Shown: piece after piece, positions 1 to 8,981 of the stretch
Position numbering within the stretch: the stretch's first letter is position 1
Layout of the letters: every line of letters starts with the position of its first letter
Assembly: GCA_025999455.1 (NCBI GenBank)
Contig: AP024683.1
Location: 1,681,501-1,745,500 of the forward strand
Length of the DNA stretch: 64,000 nucleotides
Direction: 5' to 3'
Origin: Geminicoccaceae bacterium
Lineage (GTDB): Bacteria > Pseudomonadota > Alphaproteobacteria > Geminicoccales > Geminicoccaceae
Program-made: the position numbers and the translations under genes
The notes under the pieces: model-generated
Seen by the model: the letters and a program-made list of their open reading frames with translations, nothing else
Databases searched by the model: none
Told to the model about the DNA's origin: nothing

Positions 1-1
1 G

Positions 2-1582
2 CTCATCGAGCTCGAAACGCTCGGCGTGCGCCGCGTCCTCGCCCATGCCGAGAAGGCCGCCGCCTACATGGCCGACGGCTATGCGCGCGCGGCCGGCCGT
101 CCGGGCGTCTGCCTCGCCCAGTCGGTGGGGGCCGCCAACCTCGCCGCCGGCCTGCAGGACGCCTTCCTCCACCGGAGCCCGGTGATCGCGCTCACCGGCC
201 GCAAGCCCGCCGCCTTCCAGTACCGCAACGCCTATCAAGAGATCGACCACGACGGCCCGTTTTCGGCCGTGACCAAGGCCCGCGCCCGGGTCGAGACGCC
301 CGAGGAGCTGCCGCATCTTTTGCGGCTCGCCTTCCGCGAGGCGTGCGAGGGCACACCACGGCCGGTCCATCTCGACCTGCCCGGGCTGCAGGGCGAGCTC
401 GTCGAGACCGCGACGATCGCCGAGCCGCCCCGGATCCCGCCGCAACACCGGATGGTGCCGGCCCGCCGACCGCCGCCCGATCCCGACGAGATCGAGGCCG
501 CCGCCCGCGCGCTCGCCGCCGCCGAACGACCGGTCCTCGTGGCCGGTGCCGGTGCGGTGCTCGCGGGCGCGCATCGAGCCTTGCGTACACTCGCCGAGGC
601 GGGACCCGTGCCGGTCGCCACTTCGCTCGGCGGTCGGGGGATCCTCCCGACCGACCATCCGCTCCACCTCGGGGTCGTCGGCACCTATTCCGCGCCACCC
701 GCCAACCGGCTCGTCCACGAGGCCGACCTCGTCCTCTTCGTGGGCTGCCACACGGGCGATCAGCCGACGCAGAACTGGACGGTCCCACCGCGCGACCGAC
801 CGGTCGTCCAGATCGACGTCGAGGCGCGCGAGCTCGGCCGCTCCTACCCCGCTGCCCTCGGCGTCCTGGCCGATCCGGCCCGTGCCCTCGAAGCGCTCGC
901 CGCCTCGCTCCGGCCGCGACCCTCCTGGAAAGCCTGGGCCGAGCGGGTGGCCGCCGAGGTCGGGGCGTGGCGGGCGCACATCGCACCGCTCCTCGCTGCC
1001 GACGCCGTGCCGATCCGGGTCGAGCGGCTCTGCGCCGAACTCTCGGCGGTCTTGCCCGAGGAGGCGATCCTGGTCGCCGACACGGGCTATTCCGGGATCT
1101 GGACGGGCACGCTCGTCGAGCTGCCGTCACCCGAGCAGCGTTATCTGCGCGCCGCCGGCTCCTTGGGCTGGGCTTTTCCGGCGGCGATCGGCGCCAAGTG
1201 TGCCGCACCCGATCGGCCGGTCGTCTGCTTCTGCGGCGACGGCGCCTTCTATTATCACCTGGGCGAGCTCGAGACCGCGCGCCGGCTGGGCCTGCCGCTC
1301 GTCGTCGTGGTGAACGACAACTCCGCCTTCGGCCAGGGGCTCGTCAACGTCCACCGCCTCCAAGGCGATCGACCCGGCAACCCGGACGACATCGTCCGCT
1401 TCGGCCCGACCGACTTCGCCGCCGTGGCGCGCGCCTTCGGGGTCGAGGGGATCCGGGTCGAGCGGCCCGAGGCGATCCGCCCGGCGCTCGAGCGGGCCTT
1501 GGCCGCGTCCGGCCCCGTGGTCGTCGACGTCGTGACCGACCCCTGGCCGCGCGCCCCCGAACCTTGGATTCCACCGCCTTGA
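2..1582 (+). CDS. Thiamine-diphosphate-dependent enzyme (acetolactate synthase-like), 5' end cut by window edge
   Basis: The frame is open from base 2 and the first visible residues already lie inside a pyrimidine-binding domain, so the start lies upstream of the window; 526 residues are visible. The N-terminal domain has the cofactor-activating glutamate in HAEKAA (codon at 50-52), followed by a central Rossmann-like domain and a C-terminal diphosphate domain with the Mg/ThDP motif GDGAFYYH followed by VVNDNSAFGQ. This is the acetolactate synthase/oxalyl-CoA decarboxylase/benzoylformate decarboxylase superfamily; the substrate cannot be read from the sequence. The stop overlaps the TTG start of the next gene (TTGA), and an SDR follows, so a small catabolic operon acting on a 2-keto acid or acyloin is plausible inference. 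Confidence 0.85.
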   Translation, partial: LIELETLGVRRVLAHAEKAAAYMADGYARAAGRPGVCLAQSVGAANLAAGLQDAFLHRSPVIALTGRKPAAFQYRNAYQEIDHDGPFSAVTKARARVETPEELPHLLRLAFREACEGTPRPVHLDLPGLQGELVETATIAEPPRIPPQHRMVPARRPPPDPDEIEAAARALAAAERPVLVAGAGAVLAGAHRALRTLAEAGPVPVATSLGGRGILPTDHPLHLGVVGTYSAPPANRLVHEADLVLFVGCHTGDQPTQNWTVPPRDRPVVQIDVEARELGRSYPAALGVLADPARALEALAASLRPRPSWKAWAERVAAEVGAWRAHIAPLLAADAVPIRVERLCAELSAVLPEEAILVADTGYSGIWTGTLVELPSPEQRYLRAAGSLGWAFPAAIGAKCAAPDRPVVCFCGDGAFYYHLGELETARRLGLPLVVVVNDNSAFGQGLVNVHRLQGDRPGNPDDIVRFGPTDFAAVARAFGVEGIRVERPEAIRPALERALAASGPVVVDVVTDPWPRAPEPWIPPP

Positions 1583-2535
1583 CCACCTTCGCCGACGTCG
1601 CCGTCCTGGGTGCCGGGACCATGGGCCACGCGCTCGCGCTCGTGCACGCCCTCACGGGCGCGCGGGTTCGGCTCTTCGACGTTCGGCCCGAGGTGGTCGA
1701 CCGCGCCTTCCAGCTGATCGACGCGGCCCTCGCGACGCTTCGCGAGGCCGGCGAGGTCGAGGCCGACGCTGCCGAGGCGGCGCGCGCCCGGATCACGCCC
1801 GCGGCGACCCTCGAGGCCGCCCTCGCCCGTGCCGAGCTCGTCGTCGAGACGGTGGTCGAGGACCCCGAGGTCAAGCGCGCGGTCTTCGAGGCGGTGGCAC
1901 GGGCGGCACCCGCGGGGGCGATCGTCACGTCCAACACCTCCTACCTCGACGTCTTCCCGCTGATGCCGGAGGCGCTCGGGCCCCGGGCGGCGATCGCGCA
2001 CTGGTACACCCCGCCCTACATCCTCGACCTCGTCGACCTCGTCCCCGGGCCCGCGACCGAGCCCGCCCTGCTCGATCGGCTCGAGGCCTTCTACCGGGCG
2101 ATCGGCAAACGGCCGGTGCGCTTTGCCCGGATGATCCGGGGCTACGTCGCGAACCGGCTGCAGGCGGCCATGAGTGCCGAGATCTTCCGCCTGCTCGACG
2201 AGGAGGGGATCGCCCCCGAGGTGATCGACGAGTCGATCCGCCACGGGCTCGGGCTCCGGCTCCTGCTCCTGGGGCAGCTCCGCAAGGCCGACTACACCGG
2301 TCTCGAGCTCGTCGCGAAGGCGCTCGCCAACCGCAGCTACGACCCGCCGCCGTCGCGCGCGCGGAGCTCGACGCTCGACCGGCTGTTGGCCGAGGGGCGG
2401 ACCGGTGTCCTCGCCGGGCGCGGCTTCTTCGACTACGGGAACCGGCCGGCCGAGGAGCTTTTTCGCGAACGCGACCGGGCACTCCTCGCCTTGAAGCGGG
2501 CCTGGCGGGCGATCGAAGAGGGGAGGGAGCCGTGA
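1579..2535 (+). CDS. 3-hydroxyacyl-CoA dehydrogenase-like NAD-binding protein
   Basis: 318 residues. The N-terminal Rossmann domain begins almost at once with VAVLGAGTMGHAL (the GxGxxG dinucleotide motif), includes the SNTSYLD stretch typical of the family's active-site serine/asparagine region, and is followed by a helical C-terminal dimerisation domain with GYVANRLQ and a final GRGFFDYG motif. Length and architecture match short-chain L-3-hydroxyacyl-CoA or 3-hydroxybutyryl-CoA dehydrogenases acting in the cytosol. The TTG start at 1579 is chosen because it overlaps the preceding stop (TTGA) and leaves the usual short lead before the glycine motif. It overlaps the next gene by four bases (GTGA), so the three genes are probably co-translated. 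The true substrate could be another beta-hydroxy acid. Confidence 0.85.
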   Translation: MTTFADVAVLGAGTMGHALALVHALTGARVRLFDVRPEVVDRAFQLIDAALATLREAGEVEADAAEAARARITPAATLEAALARAELVVETVVEDPEVKRAVFEAVARAAPAGAIVTSNTSYLDVFPLMPEALGPRAAIAHWYTPPYILDLVDLVPGPATEPALLDRLEAFYRAIGKRPVRFARMIRGYVANRLQAAMSAEIFRLLDEEGIAPEVIDESIRHGLGLRLLLLGQLRKADYTGLELVAKALANRSYDPPPSRARSSTLDRLLAEGRTGVLAGRGFFDYGNRPAEELFRERDRALLALKRAWRAIEEGREP

Positions 2536-3296
2536 TCGGGGCCGATCTGCGCGGCAGGGCCGCGCTCGTCACGGGTGGGGCTTCGGGGATCGGGCTCGCG
2601 ACCGTCGAGCGGCTCGCCCGGGCCGGGGCGCGCGTCGCCTTGAACCATCTCCCGATCGACCCGCGCGGGCCCGAAGAGGCGCGCCGGCTGCGCGAAGAGG
2701 GGCTCGAGGTCGTGGCCGTCGCGGGTTCCGTGGCCGTCGCGGGCGAGGCCGGGGCCATGGTCCGCCGCGCGATCGGCGAGCTCGGCCGGCTCGACTTCCT
2801 CGTCAACAATGCCGGCACGGCCGCCACCGACCGGCCGATCCCGCCCGCCGAGCTCGACCGGCTCGACGAAGCCTTCTGGCGGACCATCCTCGAGACCAAC
2901 CTCCTTGGCGCCTTCCGCTGCGCGCATGCCGCCGCCGCAGCGCTCCGCGAAGCCGGCGGAGCCATCGTCAACGTCGCCTCCGTGGCCGGGCTGGGGCGCC
3001 AGGGGAGCTCGATCGCCTACGGCGCCTCCAAGGCCGCGCTCGTCGAGCTCACCCGCGGCCTCGCTCGCGCCCTCGCCCCGGAGGTCCGGGTCAACGCCGT
3101 CGCTCCGGGCCACGTCGACAGCCCCTGGACCGCGCACTGGCCGCAGGCCTGGAAGGAGGAAGCCGCGCAGAAGGCGTTGTTGAAGCGCCGCTGCCAGCCC
3201 GAGGACATCGCCGACGCCATCTTCTACCTCCTGGCCGGGGCGCGGATGGTGACCGGCCACGTCCTCGTGGTCGACGGCGGGCTCCTGATCGGTTGA
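2532..3296 (+). CDS. SDR family NAD(P)-dependent oxidoreductase
   Basis: 254 residues, the classical SDR length. Motifs in order: cofactor motif TGGASGIG near residue 15, NNAG after the fourth strand, a catalytic Ser in VASVAG, and the YGASK catalytic Tyr/Lys pair, then APGHVDSPW and a terminal VDGGLLIG. These are textbook classical SDR features, so a cytosolic NAD(P)-dependent alcohol/ketone oxidoreductase is secure; the substrate is not. The GTG start overlaps the preceding stop (GTGA). It is the third gene of an operon with a ThDP enzyme and a hydroxyacyl-CoA dehydrogenase-like protein, which suggests it works on the carbonyl compound made or used there. The convergent neighbour begins only 9 bases after its stop. 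Confidence 0.85.
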   Translation: MIGADLRGRAALVTGGASGIGLATVERLARAGARVALNHLPIDPRGPEEARRLREEGLEVVAVAGSVAVAGEAGAMVRRAIGELGRLDFLVNNAGTAATDRPIPPAELDRLDEAFWRTILETNLLGAFRCAHAAAAALREAGGAIVNVASVAGLGRQGSSIAYGASKAALVELTRGLARALAPEVRVNAVAPGHVDSPWTAHWPQAWKEEAAQKALLKRRCQPEDIADAIFYLLAGARMVTGHVLVVDGGLLIG

Positions 3297-3305
3297 GCGC
3301 CGCGC

Positions 3306-4277
3306 TCAGGCGACGAAGCGACCGCCGCGCTCGTCCTCGATGTGCTGTCGGATGATCGATTCGACGTCCGGATCGACCGGGAAGCCGAGCTTCAGCGCCC
3401 GCTCCGGCGCGAAGTGCCAGGGGATCGAGAGCACGACCCGGCGGATCAGCGCATCGGGTTCGTAGGTGATCCGCGCCGTCACGGCCTTGCCCGCGATCTT
3501 TTCGAGCGCGGCGATCTCTTCGGCCACCGTGAAGGCGATGCCGGGCAGCAGCAGCGAGCGGTCCTTGCCGAGTGCTCCCTCGTCGAGCTCGGCCGCGTGG
3601 AGGAAGGCCTGCACGACCGCTCGCGGCGAGAGACAATACATCTTGGTGTCGACCGGCACGGGGCAGTTGGCGGTCTCGCCGTTCAAGGGCTCGCGCACGA
3701 TCGAGGAGAGGAAGGTCGTGGTCGCGAGGTTGGGCCGGCCCGGGCGCACGACGATCGTCGGCAGGCGCAGGCTCGTGCCGACGACGAAGCCCTTGCGGTG
3801 GTAATCGGCGACCAGCCGCTCGCCCATCGCCTTCTGGTTGCCGTAGGAGCTCTGCGGCGTGAGATGCGTGGTGTCGGTGATCGGCTCGGGCAGATCACCA
3901 CCGTAGACCGCGCAAGACGAGGCGAAGACGAAGATCGGCCGCCGGCAGAGATGGCGGGCCGCTTCGAGCACGTGGCGGGTGCCGTCGAGATTGACCGCGT
4001 AACCGAGCTCGAAATCGGTCTCGGCCTGGCCCGAGACCACGGCCGCCAGGTGGAAGACCGCGTCGAAGCCGCCCGCGAACCAGGAGAAGACCGCCCCGGG
4101 CCGGGTCACGTCGCCGGCGATCGTCTCGACGCGCGGATCGTCGAAGCCCTCGGCCCGGACCACGTCGACGAGCCGGATCGTCTCGATCGGCCGGCCGGCG
4201 AGGCTGCCGCGGGCGAGCAGTGCGCGGGCGAGCTTCGACCCGATGAACCCGGCCCCACCCGTGATCAGAACCCGCAT
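3306..4277 (-). CDS. denD: NAD-dependent epimerase/dehydratase family, D-erythronate dehydrogenase-like (DenD)
   Basis: 323 residues of extended SDR type. It begins MRVLITGGAGFIGSKL (GxxGxxG NAD motif), has HLAAVVSGQAE, a SSCAVYGG serine region and the YGNQK catalytic Tyr/Lys pair, followed by SLRLPTIVVRPGRPN and SSIVREPLNGE. The last two stretches and the HLAAVVSG motif are, as I recall them, signatures of D-erythronate/sugar-acid dehydrogenases (DenD) rather than of UDP-glucose epimerases. DenD oxidises D-erythronate to 2-oxo-tetronate, normally beside a kinase (OtnK/DenK) and an aldolase (OtnC). None of those is adjacent here, so the physiological substrate is uncertain. ATG start with a divergent flavoenzyme gene 332 bases away. 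Confidence 0.75.
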   Translation of the reverse strand: MRVLITGGAGFIGSKLARALLARGSLAGRPIETIRLVDVVRAEGFDDPRVETIAGDVTRPGAVFSWFAGGFDAVFHLAAVVSGQAETDFELGYAVNLDGTRHVLEAARHLCRRPIFVFASSCAVYGGDLPEPITDTTHLTPQSSYGNQKAMGERLVADYHRKGFVVGTSLRLPTIVVRPGRPNLATTTFLSSIVREPLNGETANCPVPVDTKMYCLSPRAVVQAFLHAAELDEGALGKDRSLLLPGIAFTVAEEIAALEKIAGKAVTARITYEPDALIRRVVLSIPWHFAPERALKLGFPVDPDVESIIRQHIEDERGGRFVA

Positions 4278-4609
4278 CGCCGCCTCCCCGCTGGCACGTC
4301 GGCGCCGGCTCTTAGCAGCGCCGGCCGGGCCCGCGAAGGGTTCGCGAAATCGAGGGGGTCTGCGCCCGCCGGCCCTCCGGCGTTGACCGTCCGTTGAGGA
4401 AGATCGGTCAGAAAGGAGGGGACAGCCTCCGGAGCCGGTGGGTGCGGCAGCTTCATCGTCTTCTTCCCGGCCTTCTCCTGGTCCTGCTCGTCCTGCTGGG
4501 CGGGCAGGCGGGCTCGGCGCCGCTTCGACCGGCAGCGATGCCGGCCGATGGATGGTCGCCGCACGGCCCGCCTGCTACCTCGGCCTCCGACGAGGGCGGG
4601 GAGGGGGCC
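4278..4609. other. Divergent intergenic region between the DenD-like gene and the dimethylglycine dehydrogenase-like gene
   Basis: 332 bases that must hold both promoters. A plus-strand frame is open from a TTG at 4394 through this region into the flavoenzyme and would add 72 residues with a hydrophobic leucine-rich stretch; I treat this as chance (see rejected items). A short inverted repeat, TGACCG at 4384-4389 and CGGTCA at 4405-4410, could be a weak operator or leader stem. A purine-rich ribosome site lies just before 4610. I see no riboswitch consensus. Confidence 0.4.
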
Positions 4610-7057
4610 ATGGATCTGCCGGCGCGGTGCGAGGTCGTCGTCGTGGGCGGCGGCATCGTCGGCTGTTCGATCGCCTATCATCTGACGAAGCTCGGCGTCA
4701 CGGACGTGCTGCTGCTCGAGCGCAAGGAGCTCACCTGCGGGACGACCTGGCACGCGGCCGGGCTGATCGGCCAACTCCGGGCGACCCGCCGGCTCACCGA
4801 GCTCGCCCGCTACACCGCGCAACTCCTGCCCGAACTCGAGGCCGAGACCGGCATCGCCACGGGCTTCCGCCAGCACGGTTCGCTCGCCCTCGCGCTGCAC
4901 GCCGAACGCTTCCACGAGCTCCGGCGCGGTGCTTCCATGGCACGCAGCTTCGGCCTCGAGGTCGAGGTCCTGGGCCCCGCCGAAGCGAAACGGCTCCACC
5001 CCTTGGTCGAGACGAGCGACGTGGTCGGCGCCGTCTTCCTGCCGAAGGACGGTCAAGCCGATCCGGTCGGGATCACGCAGGCTTTCGCCAAGGGCGCCCG
5101 GGCGCGCGGTGCGCGGATCCTCGAGCACTGCCCGGTCGAGCGGATCCTGGTCGAGAACGGCCGGGCGGTGGGCGTGCGCACGCCCCTGGGCGAGGTCCGC
5201 GCCGGCACGGTCGTGATCGCCGCCGGCATGTGGTCGCACGCCCTCGGCCGGACGATCGGGGTCGCGATCCCGCTGCACGCGGCCGAACATTTCTACGTCG
5301 TGACCGAGCCGGTCCCCGACCTGCCGCGCCGGCTGCCGGTCCTGCGGATCATGGACGAGTGCGCCTATTACAAGGAAGAAGCGGGCAAGATCCTACTCGG
5401 CTGCTTCGAGCCGGTCGCCAAGCCCTGGGGGATGGACGGCATCCCCGAGGATTTCGCGTTCGGCACCTTGCCCGAGGATTTCGATCATTTCCAGCCGATC
5501 CTGGAGCGGGCGATGTACCGGTTGCCGGTGCTCCAGAAGGTCGGCATCAAGACCTTCTTCAACGGCCCCGAGAGCTTCACGCCGGACGATCGCTACCTCT
5601 TGGGCGAGACGGCGGAAGTCCGGGATCTCTTCGTGGCCTGCGGCTTCAACTCGATCGGCATCCAATCCTCGGGTGGGGCCGGCATGGCGCTCGCCCGCTG
5701 GATCGTCGACCGCCGGCCGCCTTTCGACCTGCTCGAGGTGGACGTGCGCCGCCTGCCACCTTTCATGGCGAGCCGGACGTTCCTGCGCGACCGTACGGTC
5801 GAGACCTTGGGCCTCCTTTACGCCATGCACTGGCCCGACCGGCCCTACGCCACCGCCCGCGGCGCCCGCCGTTCGCCCTTGCACGACCGGCTCGTGGCGC
5901 TCGGGGCGGTCATGGGAGAGACGGCCGGCTTCGAGCGCCCGGCCTGGTTCGCCACGACCGAGGCGGAACGCGATTGGCGCCCCTCTTGGGGGCGGCCTTG
6001 CTGGCACGAGGCCTGCGCCCGCGAATGCCGGGCGGTGCGCGACGCGGTCGCCCTCTTCGATCAATCCGGCATGGGCAAGATCCTCGTCACCGGTCCCGAC
6101 GCGCTCGCGGTGCTCGACAGGGTCTCGACCGCTCGGATCGACGTCCCGGCCGGCCGGGTCGTCTACACTTGCTGGCTCGACGAGCGGGGCGGGATCGTCT
6201 CGGACCTCACCGTCACGCGGCTTTCCGAGACCGAATTCCTCGTGATCACGGCGACCGCGAGCCTGACGCGCGACCTCGCCTGGTTGCGCGAACGGATGCC
6301 CGCCGACGCCCGCTGCGCGGTGGTCGACGTCACGTCCAGCCTCGCGCTCTTGGCGCTCATGGGCCCGAAGTCGCGCGCCTTGCTCGAGGCCCTCTCGGGC
6401 GAGGACCTCGCGAACGCGACCTTCCCCTTCGCCACCTCGCGCGAGCTCGAGATCGGCTACGCCCGGCTGCGCGCCACCCGCCTCACCTATGTGGGCGAGC
6501 TCGGCTTCGAGCTCTGGGTGCCGGCCGATCAGGCGGTCCACCTCCTCGAGCGGATCCTCGAGGTCGGGCCGCGCTTCGGCCTCGCGCCGGCCGGGCGGTT
6601 CGCGCAGGAGAGCTGTCGGATCGAGAAGGCCTATCGGAGCTACGGCCACGACATCGGCATCGAGGACGATCCGTTCTCGGCCGGGCTCGGCTTCACCGTG
6701 GCGCTCGACAAGCCGGGCGGCTTCATCGGCCGCGAGGCGCTGCTCGCCCGCCGCGCCGCGCCGGATTTCGGGCGCCGCCGGCTCGTTTCGATCCGCCTCG
6801 TCGATCCTTCCGTTTTCCTCCACCGCGAGGAGCCGATCCTCGAAGACGGCCGGATCGTGGGTTCGGTGAGCTCGGGTGCCTTCGGCCATCGCCTGGGCGC
6901 TTCCTCGGGCCTCGGCTGGATAACGCTCGACGAGCCCGTGACGGCCGAACGGCTCGCCCGCGGCCGCTTCGCCGTCGAGGTCGCGGGCGAGCCCGTCCCG
7001 GCCGAGCTTTCGCTCCGCCCCTTCTACGACCCGTCCGGGAGCCGCGTGCGCAGCTGA
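4610..7057 (+). CDS. FAD-dependent dimethylglycine/sarcosine dehydrogenase-like protein with GcvT domain
   Basis: 815 residues, the usual length for dimethylglycine dehydrogenase-type enzymes. Residues about 1-385 form a DAO-type FAD domain starting with VVVVGGGIVGCS; the GTTWHAAGL motif places a histidine (residue 48) where this family attaches FAD covalently. A linker domain follows, and about residues 450-815 form an aminomethyltransferase (GcvT)-like THF-binding domain (YVGELGFELW, GRFAQESCRIEKAY, SAGLGFTVALDKPGGFIGREAL). The family oxidises N-methyl groups of dimethylglycine, sarcosine or related amines and passes the carbon to THF as 5,10-methylene-THF. ATG 4610 is chosen for its gaggcgggga-type ribosome site and because it begins just before the FAD motif. 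Formate-THF ligase converges 15 bases downstream, fitting a one-carbon role. Confidence 0.85.
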   Translation: MDLPARCEVVVVGGGIVGCSIAYHLTKLGVTDVLLLERKELTCGTTWHAAGLIGQLRATRRLTELARYTAQLLPELEAETGIATGFRQHGSLALALHAERFHELRRGASMARSFGLEVEVLGPAEAKRLHPLVETSDVVGAVFLPKDGQADPVGITQAFAKGARARGARILEHCPVERILVENGRAVGVRTPLGEVRAGTVVIAAGMWSHALGRTIGVAIPLHAAEHFYVVTEPVPDLPRRLPVLRIMDECAYYKEEAGKILLGCFEPVAKPWGMDGIPEDFAFGTLPEDFDHFQPILERAMYRLPVLQKVGIKTFFNGPESFTPDDRYLLGETAEVRDLFVACGFNSIGIQSSGGAGMALARWIVDRRPPFDLLEVDVRRLPPFMASRTFLRDRTVETLGLLYAMHWPDRPYATARGARRSPLHDRLVALGAVMGETAGFERPAWFATTEAERDWRPSWGRPCWHEACARECRAVRDAVALFDQSGMGKILVTGPDALAVLDRVSTARIDVPAGRVVYTCWLDERGGIVSDLTVTRLSETEFLVITATASLTRDLAWLRERMPADARCAVVDVTSSLALLALMGPKSRALLEALSGEDLANATFPFATSRELEIGYARLRATRLTYVGELGFELWVPADQAVHLLERILEVGPRFGLAPAGRFAQESCRIEKAYRSYGHDIGIEDDPFSAGLGFTVALDKPGGFIGREALLARRAAPDFGRRRLVSIRLVDPSVFLHREEPILEDGRIVGSVSSGAFGHRLGASSGLGWITLDEPVTAERLARGRFAVEVAGEPVPAELSLRPFYDPSGSRVRS

Positions 7058-7072
7058 GCCGGGCGCGCGGGC

Positions 7073-8767
7073 TCAGCCGAGTCCCTCGATCCGACCCTCG
7101 CGGTCGAGCCGGATCGAGACCGCGGCCGGTCGGCGCGGCAGACCGGGCATCGTCGTGATCTCGCCGCAGATCGCGACGACGAAGCCGGCGCCGGCGGCGA
7201 GCCGGAGTTCGCGGACCGGGAGCGTGTGGCCCGAGGGTGCGCCCCGCGCCTCGGGATCGGTCGAGAAGCTGTAGGGGGTCTTGGCGATGCAGACCGGGAG
7301 CCGGCCGAAACCTTCGGCCTCGAGTTCGTCGAGCTCGCCGCGCGCGGCCCGATCGAAGGTGACGTCGGCAGCACCGTAGATCTCGGTCGCGATCGTCCGC
7401 AGCTTGGCCTCGAGCCCCGCCTCGTCCGGGTAGAGCAGCCGGAACCGCGGCGGGCCCTCGGCGCGCGCCGCTTCGATCCGGGCGTGCAGCCGCCGTGCGA
7501 GCTCGAGGGCGCCCTCGCCGCCGTCCCGGAAATGGCTGCAGCGGACCGCCTCGATTCCGAGCCGGTCGCGGCAGGCGCGCTCGACGAAGGCGAGCTCCTC
7601 CTCGGCGTCGCCCGCGAAGAGGTTGAGCGCCACGATCACCGGCAGGCCGAACTCGGCGAGGTTGCGGGCGTGCCGTTCGAGATTGGCCAAGCCCCGCTCG
7701 ACGGCGCGCGGATCGGGCCGGGCGAGCGCCTCCTTCGCCACACCACCGTGGTGCCGGAGTGCCCGGACGGTCGCGACGAGCACCGCCGCATCGGGAACGA
7801 GCCCGGCGATCCGGCATTTGACGTCGCAGAACTTCTCCGCCCCGAGATCGGCGCCGAAGCCCGCTTCGGTCACGACGTACTCGGCGGTCGCGAGCGCCGT
7901 CTTCGTCGCGATCGCGCTGTTGCAGCCGTGGGCGATGTTGGCGAAGGGGCCGCCGTGGACGAAAGCCGGCGTCCCCTCGAGCGTCTGCACGAGGTTGGGG
8001 GCGAGCGCGTCCGCGAGCAGCACGGCCATCGCACCCGCCGCCTCCAGGTCGGCCGCCCGGACCGGCCGGCGATCGCGCGTCCGCCCCACCACGATCCGGC
8101 CGAGCCGGGTCTCGAGGTCGGCGCGGTCGCGGGCGAGGCAGAGCACCGCCATGACCTCTGAGGCGGGCGTGATGTCGAAGCCGCTCTCGCGCGGCACGCC
8201 GTGGCCCGGCCCGCCGAGACCCGTGACGATCGCGCGCAACGCCCGATCGTTCACGTCGAGCACCCGTCGCCAAGCGATCCGCCGCGGGTCGAGGGCCGGC
8301 TCGCCACCCCAATGCAGGTGGTTGTCGACCATCGCCGCGAGCAGGTTGTGGGCGGCGCCGACGGCGTGGAAGTCGCCCGTGAAATGGAGGTCGATCCGCT
8401 CCCGCGGCACGACCTGGGCCCGGCCGCCGCCCGTGGCCCCGCCTTTGGCGCCGAAGCAGGGGCCGAGCGAGGGCTCGCGCAGGCAGATCGCGGTCCGCAG
8501 GCCGAGCCGCCGGAGCGCGTCGCCGAGGCCGATCGTGGTCGTGGTCTTGCCCTCGCCCGCGGGCGTCGGCGTGATCGCGGTCACGAGCACGAGCCGGCCG
8601 CGCGGCCGCCCTTCGAGCCCCGCGATCCAGTCGAGATCGACTTTCGCGACGTGGCGCCCGTAGCGCTCCAGCGCCGCTTCCGGCACGCCGAGCTCGGCCG
8701 CGACCCGTTCGATCGGCCGCAGCCGCGCGGCGCGTGCGATCTCGACGTCGGAAGGCTGGTCGGCCAT
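7073..8767 (-). CDS. fhs: Formate--tetrahydrofolate ligase
   Basis: 564 residues, close to the family norm of about 555-560. The ATP loop TPAGEGKTT sits at residues 68-76, followed by TIGLGDAL; other conserved stretches are [55 protein letters not shown] and [17 protein letters not shown], and the C-terminus carries [10 protein letters not shown] and [15 protein letters not shown]. It catalyses ATP-dependent formation of 10-formyl-THF from formate and THF in the cytosol. The gene is convergent with the dimethylglycine dehydrogenase-like gene (15-base gap), so the two feed the same folate pool though not one transcript. ATG start; nothing abnormal in the sequence. Confidence 0.97.
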   Translation of the reverse strand: MADQPSDVEIARAARLRPIERVAAELGVPEAALERYGRHVAKVDLDWIAGLEGRPRGRLVLVTAITPTPAGEGKTTTTIGLGDALRRLGLRTAICLREPSLGPCFGAKGGATGGGRAQVVPRERIDLHFTGDFHAVGAAHNLLAAMVDNHLHWGGEPALDPRRIAWRRVLDVNDRALRAIVTGLGGPGHGVPRESGFDITPASEVMAVLCLARDRADLETRLGRIVVGRTRDRRPVRAADLEAAGAMAVLLADALAPNLVQTLEGTPAFVHGGPFANIAHGCNSAIATKTALATAEYVVTEAGFGADLGAEKFCDVKCRIAGLVPDAAVLVATVRALRHHGGVAKEALARPDPRAVERGLANLERHARNLAEFGLPVIVALNLFAGDAEEELAFVERACRDRLGIEAVRCSHFRDGGEGALELARRLHARIEAARAEGPPRFRLLYPDEAGLEAKLRTIATEIYGAADVTFDRAARGELDELEAEGFGRLPVCIAKTPYSFSTDPEARGAPSGHTLPVRELRLAAGAGFVVAICGEITTMPGLPRRPAAVSIRLDREGRIEGLG

Positions 8768-8981
8768 CGTGACGGGTCTCCGGGGTGGCGTGCGGCGGCG
8801 CGCAAGCTAGGCCGGCGGGGCGGCCCGAGCGAGGGGCCCGCGCGCGGGCCGGGCCCCACGCCCGCGCAGCGCGGCGACCGTCCGACCGCGGCCCGGACCG
8901 GCACCGCCGGGTTCGTTCGGGGGCGCGACGCCCCGAGGGCTCGGCCCCGGGCGTTCGAGGGCTGCGGCGAGGAGGGAGCTC

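Noticed and set aside
4394-4609. A 72-residue N-terminal extension of the dimethylglycine dehydrogenase-like protein with a leucine-rich, signal-like segment
   Set aside because: Family members are cytosolic and about 815 residues; ATG 4610 has a strong ribosome site and starts just before the FAD motif. The extension lacks a good ribosome site at TTG 4394.
4350-4609. A glycine riboswitch upstream of the dimethylglycine dehydrogenase-like gene
   Set aside because: I looked for the conserved paired cores and did not find them; only a 6-bp inverted repeat is present.
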